DNA of 64,000 nt from Vibrio ziniensis (GCF_011064285.1 NZ_CP049331.1:2480001-2544000), one strand, 5' to 3'; positions 26,352 to 36,101 are shown, numbered from the stretch's first letter. Notes: generated by a model not told the origin, from the letters alone. A program made the numbers and translations.

Positions 26352-27383
26352 ATGGCGCATTTTGCACTTGGTTTCGGTACGGCGACTAAAAACCGTGATG
26401 GAAAAATTATCGAAGCATACTTCCCTGCACCAGTTCTAAATCCAAGCGACGCTTTAGTTGCTGACGTAGCGGCTATTGCTGGTTACACAGATGGCAATCA
26501 AGCTATCGAAATCTCTGCTGAGCAAAGCGCGAAGCTAGCAACCGCGTTTGCTGATAACGGTCAAGTTGTTAACGCTTCATTCGCAGAAAAAGCGGCAAGC
26601 TCTGCTCAACCACTCGTGCTTGTTGTTTTAGCCGCAGACGAGAAACCTCAATCAGTATCTGAAGGCTTCCTGAAACTACAACTTATTTCAAACCGTCTAG
26701 TGAAGCCACACGGCACAGTGCTTGATGGTATTTTCGGTCTACTGCACAACATCGCTTGGACAAACGAAGGTCCAATCGATCTACCTGAACTGACAGAGCG
26801 TCAAATTGAAGCGCGCCTAGCAGGTCGCCCTCTGACTGTCGATTGCGTAGACAAATTCCCTAAAATGGTGGATTACGTGGTTCCAGCAGGTATCCGTATC
26901 GCTGATACTTCTCGCGTACGTCTTGGCGCACATGTAGGCGAAGGCACAACTGTAATGCATGAAGGTTTCATCAACTTCAACGCTGGTACAACGGGCGTGA
27001 GCATGGTTGAAGGTCGTATCTCTGCTGGTGTACTAGTAGGTAATGGCTCAGACATCGGTGGTGGTGCATCTATCATGGGTACATTGTCTGGTGGCGGTAC
27101 TGTGGTTGTTTCTATTGGTGAAAACTCACTACTAGGTGCAAACTCAGGTCTTGGTTTCCCACTAGGCGACCGTTGTACTGTTGAGTCAGGTCTTTACGTA
27201 ACAGCGGGTACTAAAGTACGTATGCTGGATAAAGACGGTAACGAAGTAGAAATCGTAAAAGCGCGTGATTTAGCTGGCGTATCGGACCTTCTCTTCCGTC
27301 GTAACTCTCAAACTGGTCAAGTTGAGTGTCTAGCTAACAAGTCTGCTGTTGAACTGAACAGCGAGCTTCACAGCAATAACTAA
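26352..27383 (+). CDS. dapD: 2,3,4,5-tetrahydropyridine-2,6-dicarboxylate N-succinyltransferase
   Basis: Transfers succinyl from succinyl-CoA to tetrahydrodipicolinate in the lysine/meso-diaminopimelate pathway. The start at 26352 (MAHFALGFGT) is preferred over an upstream ATG because GGAG lies 8 bp before it and the family begins there; it gives 343 aa, the long DapD type. The C-terminal half has the left-handed beta-helix hexapeptide repeats (VLVGNGSDIGGGASIMGTLS and VVVSIGENSLLGANSGLG). meso-DAP goes to peptidoglycan, the substrate handled by MltA and AmpG. Confidence 0.95.
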   Translation: MAHFALGFGTATKNRDGKIIEAYFPAPVLNPSDALVADVAAIAGYTDGNQAIEISAEQSAKLATAFADNGQVVNASFAEKAASSAQPLVLVVLAADEKPQSVSEGFLKLQLISNRLVKPHGTVLDGIFGLLHNIAWTNEGPIDLPELTERQIEARLAGRPLTVDCVDKFPKMVDYVVPAGIRIADTSRVRLGAHVGEGTTVMHEGFINFNAGTTGVSMVEGRISAGVLVGNGSDIGGGASIMGTLSGGGTVVVSIGENSLLGANSGLGFPLGDRCTVESGLYVTAGTKVRMLDKDGNEVEIVKARDLAGVSDLLFRRNSQTGQVECLANKSAVELNSELHSNN

Positions 27384-27401
27384 TCTGTTGCTCTGAGATC
27401 G

Positions 27402-27430
27402 AAAAAGGCGCATTAAGCGCCTTTTTTATT
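27402..27430. terminator. bidirectional terminator between dapD and thyA
   Basis: 10-bp stem AAAAAGGCGC / GCGCCTTTTT (27402-27411 and 27417-27426) with a 5-nt loop and flanking A and T tracts, between the convergent genes dapD and thyA. Confidence 0.87.
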
Positions 27431-27441
27431 TCTGTCTGATT

Positions 27442-28293
27442 TTAGACCGAAAACGGATACTGGATTGGGTCATGGAATTCGTAACCCGTGACTTCGAAAT
27501 CATCCATAGTTACCCATGTTTCCAAATCTTCCAGTGATTTAATCTCTGGGTTGATATGGAATTGAGGCGCTGCAAGCGGCTCACGTTTCAGTTGCACGTC
27601 ACGCATCAACTCTAATTGGTCTTCATAGATGTGCGCATTCACAATCTTGTGGAATGCTTGCCCCGGTTTTTTACCTGTAATCTGAGCCATAATCGCAAGA
27701 AAAACATAGACTTGAACCATATTAAAATTCAGACCGAGTGGGACATCACATGAACGCTGCGTGCTGTTCAAATAAAGAGTATCACCCAGTAGTGAAAAGT
27801 GATGACTGTACATGCATGGACGTAAACAGCCCATATGGAACTCACCTGGGTTATAGAAATTGAGAATTTCACCACGGTCGTCCACACCACGCTTCAAATC
27901 ATCAACAATTTTCTTTAGCTGATCGATATGACCGCCATCCGGTTTAGCCCATGCACGACCTTGGACGCCATATACACGCCCCATGTCATCTTCACCTTTA
28001 CGGTAAGGATTATTGAGCCAAGCTTCGTTGAGGTTTGCGTTCGCATCCCAAGTTTTTGTACCCAGTTTGCGGAAATCTTCCGCGTTATCGTACCCGCGGA
28101 TGTAACCGAGCAGTTCTGCTACCGCAGCTTTCCAAAAACTCTTACGAGTAGTAACGAGGGGAAACTGATTGTTGGCAACGTCATAAGTTAAGTCAGCGTT
28201 AATAACGGTAAGACAACGTTTGCCAGTGCGCTCATTTTCAATCCAAACGCCTTCATCAACGATTCTCTGGCAGAGATCCAAATACTGTTTCAC
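27442..28293 (-). CDS. thyA: thymidylate synthase
   Basis: Makes dTMP from dUMP with methylene-tetrahydrofolate. The nucleophile is C160 in [10 protein letters not shown], and the dUMP-phosphate binding loop [13 protein letters not shown] follows. At 283 aa it is the long ThyA type seen in vibrios rather than the 264-aa E. coli form; it carries an insertion around residues 80-120. It is the last gene of the rppH-ptsP-tauE-lgt-thyA operon, 24 bp after lgt. Confidence 0.95.
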   Translation of the reverse strand: MKQYLDLCQRIVDEGVWIENERTGKRCLTVINADLTYDVANNQFPLVTTRKSFWKAAVAELLGYIRGYDNAEDFRKLGTKTWDANANLNEAWLNNPYRKGEDDMGRVYGVQGRAWAKPDGGHIDQLKKIVDDLKRGVDDRGEILNFYNPGEFHMGCLRPCMYSHHFSLLGDTLYLNSTQRSCDVPLGLNFNMVQVYVFLAIMAQITGKKPGQAFHKIVNAHIYEDQLELMRDVQLKREPLAAPQFHINPEIKSLEDLETWVTMDDFEVTGYEFHDPIQYPFSV

Positions 28294-28317
28294 AAGATAC
28301 CCTTACTTAGTTGCAAC

Positions 28318-29151
28318 TTACTTATTTTTAACTGATTTAGTGATTACGTTGTCTTTATACAATCCACGCTTATACGCCCAAACCATCATCAACACACCTA
28401 GCACTATCATCGGCAGAGATAATAGTTGTCCCATTGACGCGATACCGCCAAGAAGAAGACCAAGCTGTGCATCTGGCTCACGAACGTATTCGACAAGGAA
28501 GCGGAATGTACCATATCCTGCTAGGAATAGCCCTGAAACTGAACCAAGCGGACGAGGCTTTTTGATAAACCAGTTGAGAATAAAAAACAGAACCACACCT
28601 TCAAGAGCCATTTCATAAAGCTGCGATGGGTGACGAGGAAGTGGACCGCCATTTGGGAAAACAAATGCCCATGGCACATCCGTTACACGTCCCCACAGTT
28701 CACTGTTCATAAAGTTACCGAAACGTCCCATACCTAAACCGAAGGGTACAAGAGGAGCAACAAAATCCGCGACGCCAAAGAAAGTGCGACCATTTCTTCT
28801 CGCATACCAAATCATTGCAGAGATAACACCTAACAAGCCACCGTGGAATGACATTCCACCAGTCCAAACTTTAAATAGATAAAGAGGGTCAGCTAAGAAC
28901 ATGTCAAAGTTATAGAACACCACGTAGCCGACACGTCCGCCAATCACTACCCCTAAAAACCCGGCAAATAGTAAATCGGACACTTGCTCGCGGCTCCACA
29001 TGCCTTCTGATTTATCCGCGCGACGATTAGCAAGCCACATAGCAAACAAAAAGCCAACCAAATACATCATTCCATACCAACGTACAGAAATAGGCCCGAT
29101 GGCTACTAGGACGGGGTCAATATTTGGAAATTGGAGATAACCCTGAGACAT
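28318..29151 (-). CDS. lgt: phosphatidylglycerol:prolipoprotein diacylglyceryl transferase
   Basis: Inner-membrane enzyme that starts lipoprotein maturation by attaching diacylglycerol to the lipobox cysteine. About seven membrane helices are visible. The Lgt signature [13 protein letters not shown] and the essential histidine region [12 protein letters not shown] are present. 277 aa is normal. It lies between the tauE/safE-like gene and thyA; lgt-thyA linkage is widely conserved. Confidence 0.95.
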   Translation of the reverse strand: MSQGYLQFPNIDPVLVAIGPISVRWYGMMYLVGFLFAMWLANRRADKSEGMWSREQVSDLLFAGFLGVVIGGRVGYVVFYNFDMFLADPLYLFKVWTGGMSFHGGLLGVISAMIWYARRNGRTFFGVADFVAPLVPFGLGMGRFGNFMNSELWGRVTDVPWAFVFPNGGPLPRHPSQLYEMALEGVVLFFILNWFIKKPRPLGSVSGLFLAGYGTFRFLVEYVREPDAQLGLLLGGIASMGQLLSLPMIVLGVLMMVWAYKRGLYKDNVITKSVKNK

Positions 29152-29185
29152 AAATTACGTTCTCTTCTACTTAATAAAAAAGGAA

Positions 29186-29980
29186 TTACTGAACCAACAT
29201 AGTTACAGCAACAAACATGAGAAATACAGCAAAAATTCGTTTCAAAGATGCCGTTGGAAGTTGTGTCGACAGTTTTGCACCAATACGCGTTGTCATCATT
29301 GAAGTGACAGCTATAGCCACTAACGCAGGAAGGTAGACATAGCCCCAACTGTATTCAGGCAAATCCGTCACCTGATAACCACTGACAACAAACCCAATCA
29401 TGCCGGATACAGCGATACCAAAACCACAAACAGCGGAAGAACCCACGGCTTTGCGCATTTCAACTCCATGGCGATTCAAAAATGGCACAGAAAGAGAACC
29501 ACCACCCACACCGACAAGGCTAGAGATAATACCAATGCCACCACCACATAACGCAGTAATCATTGCGTTTGGCATAGGATGATGTGAAAGGATCTTAATA
29601 GAACGAAACATTTGCCAACTGAGCATCATAATAATGATGCTAAACACTTTCGGCAGATATTGATGTGGAATCCAGTCAGCAACCGTCGCGCCAAAATAGC
29701 CTCCAATCAGTACGCCTGGCATTAACCATTTAACAGCAAACATGTCTACATTGCCGAGTTTTAGATGACTTAATGCGGAAGAAAATGACGTTAGGATGAT
29801 GGTGGCTAACGAAGTAGCTAACGCCATATGCATGAGAATTTCTGTCGATATACCCACACGAGGTAATAGAAAAACCAAAGCAGGTACAACGACCAAACCA
29901 CCGCCAATCCCAAGTAAACCAGCGAGCACGCCAACAACAGACCCCAATAACAAAAATAGAGCCAGTAATTCGAAATTCAC
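29186..29980 (-). CDS. TauE/SafE-family membrane protein (putative anion/sulfite exporter)
   Basis: 264-aa integral membrane protein with about eight hydrophobic segments, each rich in glycine (LLGIGGGLVVVPALVF near the N-terminus and SSLVGVGGGSLSVPFL in the middle), the paired G-x-G-G-G motifs of the family. Family members export sulfite, sulfoacetate or related anions; the substrate here is unknown. It is inserted between ptsP (9 bp gap) and lgt (34 bp gap) and so belongs to the operon. Confidence 0.88.
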   Translation of the reverse strand: MNFELLALFLLLGSVVGVLAGLLGIGGGLVVVPALVFLLPRVGISTEILMHMALATSLATIILTSFSSALSHLKLGNVDMFAVKWLMPGVLIGGYFGATVADWIPHQYLPKVFSIIIMMLSWQMFRSIKILSHHPMPNAMITALCGGGIGIISSLVGVGGGSLSVPFLNRHGVEMRKAVGSSAVCGFGIAVSGMIGFVVSGYQVTDLPEYSWGYVYLPALVAIAVTSMMTTRIGAKLSTQLPTASLKRIFAVFLMFVAVTMLVQ

Positions 29981-29989
29981 ATCTAATTC

Positions 29990-32239
29990 CTATTTCTTGC
30001 CAGCGCGAACAAAACCTGAAAGTCCTTGTTCTTCAAAATAATCGAGCATCATATTGTAAATATCTTTGCCATAAGGCTGCACCACGGCTTTGTCAGCAAG
30101 TTCGGTCAATTGTGACATTTTTGCATGTCGCACCAGGTACTTTACTTTGGCAACGTTGGCGGTGTTCATACTCAACGTGGTATATCCCAAACCGATAAGC
30201 AACAGTGCGCCAATCGGATCACCCGCTAACTCACCACAAACACACACAGGAATATTGTGTGCGGCACAAATTTGCTGAATTTGCTTCAACGCCATAACGA
30301 CGGCTGGATGCATCGATTCATAGACATCAGCAACTCGGGAATTGTTCCTGTCAACAGCCAACAAATATTGGGTTAAGTCATTGGTACCAACAGAAACAAA
30401 ATCAATTTTATCGGCGATTAAAGGTAGCAAGTAAAGCATGGATGGGACTTCTACCATAATGCCGATTTCAGGCATAACAATACTCGGGTCTAACTTTATC
30501 GCTTCTTTATACGCTTGGTGAATCAACCTAAGAGCATCATCCAACTCTCTGGTACCTGAGATCATAGGTAAAAGAATGCTGAGGTTGTTGTGCGCTTTGC
30601 TAGCACGCATCATGGCTCTAAGCTGGATGAGGAAAATATCAGGGTGATCTAGGGTAAAGCGAATACCCCGCCAGCCTAAAAATGGATTGTCCTCTTCTAT
30701 CGGCAAATATGGCAAAGGCTTATCGCCACCGATATCCAGCGTGCGCATCACCACTCGCTTATCAGGGTAAGCATTCAGAACACTACTGTATTGCTGGATC
30801 TGTTCTTCTTCAGAAGGAAAGCGATGTTGCAACAAGAATGAAAATTCGGTTCGGTATAATCCGACACCATCAACACCTTGATTAATGGCGATATTAGTGT
30901 CAGCGCTGAGGCCAGAGTTCAACATTAACTCTATGTGAGAACCATCTTGAGTGACAGCAGGTTGGGCAATCGCCTCATTCACCATCTTCGACAGTTCACT
31001 TTCTTCATTTGCCAACGCACGATATTCAGAAAGAATGGACTTCGCTGGTGAAATAAAGACCTTGCCACTGTAACCATCAACGATACCGGTTTTTCCGTTG
31101 ATATCCTTGAGGTTTATAGAAACCCCCATTACCGCAGGGATCCCTAATGCTCGTGACAAAATTGCCGCGTGCGAGTTAGCAGCCCCTTCAATAGAAACGA
31201 CGGCTAACAGCTTATCTTTGGGCAATGCTGCGAGAATGGTAGCGGTCAGCTCTCGAACCACCAAGATGATCGGTTCTTCTAGCTGATGCTGTTCTTGCTC
31301 TGTATTGTGCAAGAAGAATAATAAACGTTGGCCGAGCTCGCGGATGTCTTGTGCACGTTCACGAAGATACACATCGGACATACGTGCGAATCGATTCGAA
31401 TAGCTTTCCACTACTTGGCGTAATGCCCAATCGGCTCGGTCACCTTTTTGGATCTGCGCTTTCAGATCTTTACGCAGCATAGGGTCATTCAAAAGGTGGG
31501 TAAACAGGTCGAAGATCGCCAAAGCTTCTTTGTTGATATCACTGTCGAGTTTTTTGCGCATTTTGCGAAAATCACTCAAAGCGCTCTCAATCGCAAGAGC
31601 TAACCACTCTTGTTCACGGTCGATATCTAACGTCGATGCAGGGTACACTTCCGAAAGCTGAGGCTGAGTGTCATCCCACCAGAACTCACCGATCGCAACC
31701 CCAGAAGAGGCACCAACACCAGTAATCGATTGTTGCTTTTTCTTATTGAGCAACCATTGCCCTTGAGTCTGAGCGTGCGCAACAATAACTGCAAGCTGGG
31801 CAGCTAAAGTAACAAGGAAAGAGACTTCCATTTCACTGAATGAACGTGGAGTCTTCTGTTGAACAACCAGAACACCAAGTACCTGTTTACGGTAGATAAT
31901 GGGAGTGCCAAGGAAAGAGTGATAAACCTCTTCCCCCAGTTGTTTGAAGTATTTGAAATTTGGGTGTTTAGACGCTTCTGCTAAGTTAATAGGCTCCGCT
32001 GAACGTTTGACTAGCCCTACCAGACCTTCTTCAAAACCGATATGAATTTTATCGCCTTTGAACTTCAGACCTTGGGTCGCCATTAGTTCTAAACGCTGCA
32101 TTTCCTCATTAGCTAGATAGACAGTACAGCACTCTGTTGCCATAGCGCTGCACGTTTGTTTTACAAAGATATCTAACGCCTGATTGACGTTCTCTACCTT
32201 TGAAACTTGTTCCACTATCTCCCTAAGTTGAGAAAGCAT
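29990..32239 (-). CDS. ptsP: PtsP, phosphoenolpyruvate-protein phosphotransferase of the nitrogen PTS (EI-Ntr)
   Basis: First enzyme of the nitrogen PTS phosphorelay to NPr (PtsO) and EIIA-Ntr. Domains in order: a GAF domain (residues about 1-160), the PEP-utilising N-terminal domain, the phospho-histidine at H357 in AANSHAAILSR, and the PEP-binding barrel (LNSGLSADTNIAINQGVDGVGLYRTEF and the C-terminal active region). It is 749 aa like E. coli PtsP, whose histidine is H356. It begins 2 bp after the rppH stop, so the two are coupled as in E. coli. Confidence 0.95.
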   Translation of the reverse strand: MLSQLREIVEQVSKVENVNQALDIFVKQTCSAMATECCTVYLANEEMQRLELMATQGLKFKGDKIHIGFEEGLVGLVKRSAEPINLAEASKHPNFKYFKQLGEEVYHSFLGTPIIYRKQVLGVLVVQQKTPRSFSEMEVSFLVTLAAQLAVIVAHAQTQGQWLLNKKKQQSITGVGASSGVAIGEFWWDDTQPQLSEVYPASTLDIDREQEWLALAIESALSDFRKMRKKLDSDINKEALAIFDLFTHLLNDPMLRKDLKAQIQKGDRADWALRQVVESYSNRFARMSDVYLRERAQDIRELGQRLLFFLHNTEQEQHQLEEPIILVVRELTATILAALPKDKLLAVVSIEGAANSHAAILSRALGIPAVMGVSINLKDINGKTGIVDGYSGKVFISPAKSILSEYRALANEESELSKMVNEAIAQPAVTQDGSHIELMLNSGLSADTNIAINQGVDGVGLYRTEFSFLLQHRFPSEEEQIQQYSSVLNAYPDKRVVMRTLDIGGDKPLPYLPIEEDNPFLGWRGIRFTLDHPDIFLIQLRAMMRASKAHNNLSILLPMISGTRELDDALRLIHQAYKEAIKLDPSIVMPEIGIMVEVPSMLYLLPLIADKIDFVSVGTNDLTQYLLAVDRNNSRVADVYESMHPAVVMALKQIQQICAAHNIPVCVCGELAGDPIGALLLIGLGYTTLSMNTANVAKVKYLVRHAKMSQLTELADKAVVQPYGKDIYNMMLDYFEEQGLSGFVRAGKK

Positions 32240-32241
32240 GT

Positions 32242-32760
32242 CTATCCTCTTTTATTCTTGCGTTTACCTTTAACTTTCCGCTCTTTAAACGGCATCGCTA
32301 ATGAAGCAAACTCCTTCATTGCACGACGATATACATCACGCTTAAAAGACACCACTTGTCTCACTGGATACCAGTAACTCACCCAGCGCCAACCATCAAA
32401 TTCAGGGGAACTGCCACGTTGCATGTTAATCTTCGATTCATCACTTTCCAAACGTAGCAAGAACCATTTCTGTTTTTGTCCAATACAGACAGGTTGAGAA
32501 TCCCAACGAACTAAGCGCTTTGGTAATTTATATCTTAACCAATGACGACTTGTCGCAATGATTTTCACATCTTTCTTAGTTAACCCAACCTCTTCGTAAA
32601 GCTCTCTAAACAAAGCTTGTTCAGGAGTCTCACCTTCATCGATTCCCCCTTGTGGGAACTGCCATGAATGTTGTCCGTATCGTTTCGCCCAGAATACCTG
32701 ACCATGGTTGTTACAAATCACAATACCTACATTGAGTCGGTAACCATCGCCATCTATCAC
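32242..32760 (-). CDS. rppH: RNA pyrophosphohydrolase RppH
   Basis: Nudix hydrolase removing pyrophosphate from mRNA 5' ends, triggering RNase E decay. The Nudix box is [20 protein letters not shown] followed by VGL. A GTG at 32760 ([12 protein letters not shown]) is preferred over an ATG 63 bp upstream, since RppH proteins begin with this block and AGAGG lies 7 bp before it; it gives 172 aa. The tail is basic ([12 protein letters not shown]). It heads the ptsP operon and is divergent from mutH. Confidence 0.94.
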   Translation of the reverse strand: MIDGDGYRLNVGIVICNNHGQVFWAKRYGQHSWQFPQGGIDEGETPEQALFRELYEEVGLTKKDVKIIATSRHWLRYKLPKRLVRWDSQPVCIGQKQKWFLLRLESDESKINMQRGSSPEFDGWRWVSYWYPVRQVVSFKRDVYRRAMKEFASLAMPFKERKVKGKRKNKRG

Positions 32761-33395
32761 TGGCAAACCTCTAGTAAAACCTGTAATTGTTCTGATTTTT
32801 CCACATATCCCCAATATGAGCAAACTTACTAATGTGATTCACACGATATTTATCGTCGACAACCCCTCGATAGAATGTTTTTTGAGCAAAAAATAAGTTA
32901 TCAACAAAAGAGTGAGAGCTAGACCACATTTATTCACGATTTCTGTGAATAACCATGTGAAGAAGACTGATAACTGTGTAAAAAAAACACTCCCCTAATA
33001 AATACCTCAAACAAGAACAATATGAAAATAGTATATTTATCTTTAATAAACATACTGTTAAAAACAAACAATGGAATATATGCATAATTTAGCCACTGCT
33101 CTATTTTTTGATCACTCAAACAGGTTAAAGATCAACCAATCTAACTGTTATCCACACAGCCAAGAAAAAATAGCTGAAATTAGCACCAACAGTGTGGTAA
33201 ACGACTGTACAAACCCCTGTTTATTCATACATGAATGTATTATTTCATCTTCTTTTATGTATTTTTTGTGGATAACTCACTAAAAGATCATATTTTACCC
33301 ACTATGCTCATTCTTCCATCAAGATCCTTTATTGCTATATTTTTGCTACAATCGCCGTTTTCATTCTCAATGATTAGGTTATTCAGAGACAGGCA
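32761..33395. other. DnaA-box-rich intergenic region between rppH and mutH
   Basis: About 635 bp, AT-rich, with no convincing gene. It contains the promoters of two divergent genes and a cluster of DnaA boxes described in the DARS2-like entry. ORFs of 60-70 codons exist on both strands but are AT-rich, lack ribosome sites and overlap the boxes. Confidence 0.75.
32797..33275. promoter_or_regulatory. DARS2-like DnaA-box cluster
   Basis: Three perfect DnaA boxes (TTATNCACA): TGTGAATAA at 32944-32952 (minus), TTATCCACA at 33148-33156 (plus) and TGTGGATAA at 33267-33275 (minus). Near matches are TTTTCCACA at 32797-32805, TTATCAACA at 32898-32906, TTATTCACG at 32930-32938 and TGTGTAAAA at 32975-32983. 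Two of them (32930 and 32944) face head to head with 5 bp between. E. coli DARS2, which regenerates ATP-DnaA, lies by mutH in the corresponding place. The clustering is direct; the DARS role is inferred from position. Confidence 0.65.
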
Positions 33396-34061
33396 ATGAA
33401 ACCAGAACCGCAAAGCGAACAAGAGCTATTAGAAAGAGCTTGGCAAATAGCTGGAATGAGTTATCAACAACTCGCTGAAGAAGCCAATATGATCGTCCCT
33501 CCGGATCTTAAGAAGGATAAAGGCTGGGTTGGACAATTACTAGAATGGCATTTGGGTGCGACAGCAGGGAGTAAACCCCAGCAGGATTTTGAAAACCTTG
33601 GCATTGAACTGAAAAGTATTCCTATCAGCTATAGTGGCAAGCCTTTAGAAACGACCTTCGTCTGTGTCGCTCCGTTAACTGGTGTGCATGGCCTTACTTG
33701 GGAAAATAGCCATGTGCGAAATAAACTGTCTCGCGTACTTTGGGTTCCCGTTGAAGGTGAACGTGAAATCCCCTTAGCTGAACGACGAGTTGGCTCACCT
33801 TTGATTTGGAGCCCATCTCAGGAAGAAGAAGATCAACTTAAAGCTGACTGGGAAGAGTTAATGGAATTCATTGTGTTAGGCAAAGTTTCGCAAATCACGG
33901 CCAAACATGGTGAAGTTCTTCAACTGCGCCCAAAAGCCGCCAATGGCAGAGTATTAACGGAAGCTTATGGCTCGAATGGAAAGCCAATTCGCACTCTTCC
34001 TCGCGGCTTCTATCTAAGAACTCAGTTCACTGCCAATATCCTGCAAAATCACTACGCTTGA
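33396..34061 (+). CDS. mutH: DNA mismatch repair endonuclease MutH
   Basis: Nicks the unmethylated strand at hemimethylated GATC sites when activated by MutL. The catalytic D-X6-E-X-K motif is D64, E71 and K73 ([10 protein letters not shown]). The product is 221 aa, close to E. coli (229). The presence of mutH implies Dam-directed mismatch repair as in other vibrios. It is divergent from rppH, as in E. coli, with the DARS2-like spacer in between. Confidence 0.96.
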   Translation: MKPEPQSEQELLERAWQIAGMSYQQLAEEANMIVPPDLKKDKGWVGQLLEWHLGATAGSKPQQDFENLGIELKSIPISYSGKPLETTFVCVAPLTGVHGLTWENSHVRNKLSRVLWVPVEGEREIPLAERRVGSPLIWSPSQEEEDQLKADWEELMEFIVLGKVSQITAKHGEVLQLRPKAANGRVLTEAYGSNGKPIRTLPRGFYLRTQFTANILQNHYA

Positions 34062-34082
34062 TTTACACATATACTTAAACTG

Positions 34083-34194
34083 CTGGAATATCAGATGGCG
34101 GCAAGTAAGTGAATCCCTATGAGCATAGATTTACTATGTGATTAGGGTGAGCGAACATAGCCAGCACAGCTACAACTTCAAAGCGAAAAATCAT
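34083..34194. repeat. ERIC-like (IRU) repeat 2
   Basis: Contains GGCGGCAAGTAAGTGAATCC, then an imperfect dyad CCCTATGAGCATAG / CTATGTGATTAGGG, then GTGAGCGAACATAGCCAGCA. This follows the ERIC consensus order closely, better at the outer parts than repeat 1. Confidence 0.72.
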
Positions 34195-34320
34195 AGAGCT
34201 ATTCATTGATCTTTTGGATCCTCCTCTCCTTCTTATTAATGATCGGCTTTGCTCGAATGGGAGAATCAATATCTCTTATACAATCCTAAATAAAAATATG
34301 ACCAGATTAAGTATCGGTGT

Positions 34321-34430
34321 AACAGCGAATGGACATCGAACATAAACACGCATCAATTCATCCATGAAGCTCCGCTGAGCCATCTCTGACCCGAAGGGTT
34401 TGCTTATCAATGGCCATTCACTGATCTGTT
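34321..34430. repeat. imperfect terminal-inverted-repeat element
   Basis: The left end AACAGCGAATGGACAT (34321-34336) and the reverse complement of the right end, AACAGATCAGTGAATGGCCA, share AACAG and a G/CGAATGGNCAT block. The interior has a CCGAAGGG-type hairpin core. Size is about 110 bp with no ORF, so it may be a miniature inverted-repeat element. Confidence 0.5.
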
Positions 34431-34618
34431 AATTTTCCAGATTGGAATTAGTCAATTGAGTAAGTGATAAATAAAATTCATTTCCGTTTCGAAGCAATAT
34501 TCGCTTATAGTAAAAATCATCTTATAAAAAGCTGTTTTAAATTCAGTGCTATATCTAGAACCTAGTTAACAGCAACAATTTTGAAACGGCAGAATCTAGA
34601 GTTAGACAAGGAAGTGCT

Positions 34619-35653
34619 ATGCAATATACCAAACTGCCACACTCAACCTTAGAAGTGAGTAAACTCTGTTTAGGAACCATGACGTTTGGCGAACAAAACA
34701 CTCAAGCCGAAGCGTTTAGCCAGCTCGATTATGCTCTCGAACGTGGTATTAATTTCATTGATACTGCTGAAATGTACCCAGTACCAGCGTCATTGGAAAC
34801 ACAAGGCAAAACAGAAGAGTACATTGGTAACTGGATAGAAAAATCAGGCAAACGTGAAAAAGTCGTTCTTGCTACCAAAGTTTCGGGACCAAATAGAAAT
34901 ACACCGATTCGCGAACATATGGCGCTTGACCATCGAAACATACATCAAGCCATCAACGATAGTCTTTCTCGCCTAAAAACCGACTACATCGATTTATACC
35001 AACTGCACTGGCCTCAACGTCAGACCAATACTTTTGGCCAACTGAACTACCCATATCCAGACAGTCAAGAAGAAGTAACTTTAATTGAAAGTCTAGAGGC
35101 ATTGAATGACTTAGTACGCATGGGGAAAGTTCGTTATATCGGCGTATCAAACGAAACTCCATGGGGGCTGATGACCTACCTACGTTTAGCAGAAAAACAC
35201 GATTTACCTCGCATGGTTACTATCCAAAATCCATATAGTTTACTCAATCGAGCATTCGAAGTTGGCTTGTCTGAAATCAGTCACTTTGAAGGCGTAAAAC
35301 TACTAGCATACTCACCGTTAGCTTTTGGTGCGCTAAGTGGAAAGTATCTCAATGGTGCGCGACCAGATGGTGCTCGTTGCAGTTTATTTGAACGCTTCCA
35401 ACGCTATTTCACTCCACAAGGTTTAAAAGCAACCGAAGCTTACGTGAACTTGGCTAGAGAATTTGGTTTAGATCCGGCACAAATGGCATTAGCGTTTGTT
35501 AATCAACGTCCATTTGTCGCTTCGACCATACTCGGAGCGACAAATTTGGAACAGTTAAAAACAAATATTGATAGCTTGGATGTTGAATTAAGCGAAGAAC
35601 TGCTGCTTAAAATTCAAGAGATTGGGACTACCTACTCCAATCCTTGTCCTTAA
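34619..35653 (+). CDS. tas: NADP(H)-dependent aldo-keto reductase Tas
   Basis: Aldo-keto reductase with the (beta/alpha)8 fold. The catalytic tetrad is visible: D48 and Y53 in FIDTAEMYP, K87 in LATKVSG and the histidine in YQLHWPQ. It is 344 aa, like E. coli Tas, which can restore prephenate dehydrogenase-type growth. In E. coli tas also lies a few genes from mutH, so the order is conserved. Its physiological substrate is unknown. Confidence 0.93.
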   Translation: MQYTKLPHSTLEVSKLCLGTMTFGEQNTQAEAFSQLDYALERGINFIDTAEMYPVPASLETQGKTEEYIGNWIEKSGKREKVVLATKVSGPNRNTPIREHMALDHRNIHQAINDSLSRLKTDYIDLYQLHWPQRQTNTFGQLNYPYPDSQEEVTLIESLEALNDLVRMGKVRYIGVSNETPWGLMTYLRLAEKHDLPRMVTIQNPYSLLNRAFEVGLSEISHFEGVKLLAYSPLAFGALSGKYLNGARPDGARCSLFERFQRYFTPQGLKATEAYVNLAREFGLDPAQMALAFVNQRPFVASTILGATNLEQLKTNIDSLDVELSEELLLKIQEIGTTYSNPCP

Positions 35654-35664
35654 TTGATAACAAT

Positions 35665-35693
35665 GGGGCTAGAGCAGCGGCTAGCCCCTTTTA
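35665..35693 (+). terminator. tas terminator
   Basis: Perfect 8-bp stem GGGGCTAG / CTAGCCCC (35665-35672 and 35681-35688) with an 8-nt loop, then TTTTA. It sits 12 bp after the tas stop and next to the end of the convergent DUF1127-like gene. Confidence 0.85.
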
Positions 35694-35945
35694 TCACGTC
35701 GGTATTCGTAAACTTAATACTCGACGGATATGACGAACATGGCGTTCTGCTTTGGCTTCAATTGGAACACTCACACCAATAGGGCGACCGTCTGCTTCTA
35801 AGCCAATATCTCTCAATAGATGAACATTGTGCCAAGGTAAATCGTAGCGGCTACGACGTACTTTTCGCTTCCATTCTCTCTCTTCTCGACGCAAATCTGC
35901 ACGAACCAAAAATGTGGCTAGTTTTATATAAATTGAATGACTCAT
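35694..35945 (-). CDS. DUF1127-like small basic protein
   Basis: 83-aa basic protein with the block RSRYDLPWHNVHLLRDIGLEADGRPIG near the middle, which resembles the L-x-D-I-G-L core of DUF1127 (YjiS-type) proteins. Some members of that group influence RNA or phosphate and growth physiology, but the function here is unknown. The start is supported by GGAGAAATACC before ATG. A 41-aa candidate gene lies 156 bp upstream on the same strand. Confidence 0.85.
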   Translation of the reverse strand: MSHSIYIKLATFLVRADLRREEREWKRKVRRSRYDLPWHNVHLLRDIGLEADGRPIGVSVPIEAKAERHVRHIRRVLSLRIPT

Positions 35946-36101
35946 GGTATTTCTCCAGTTGGTTAAATCACTTGATTTAACGAGTAAACTGGGAGAAACA
36001 GCGACTAAGTGATAAAGCTACGACTGGATGCTATTAAGGTAGGACTACCTCTAAACTTAGCTGCTATTTCTTCCGCAGCCTGATTAGAGGTTACGGATTA
36101 A

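Larger units (their letters stand above)
34062..34618. other. repeat-rich intergenic region between mutH and tas
   Basis: 557 bp holding an ERIC-like element (34083-34194) and an imperfect inverted-repeat element (34321-34430), with AT-rich unique DNA at 34440-34618 that must include the tas promoter. No gene is supported. Confidence 0.7.

Noticed and set aside
32934..33283. 61- and 70-aa ORFs on both strands in the rppH-mutH spacer
   Set aside because: They overlap the DnaA boxes, are rich in AT-derived residues and have no ribosome site.
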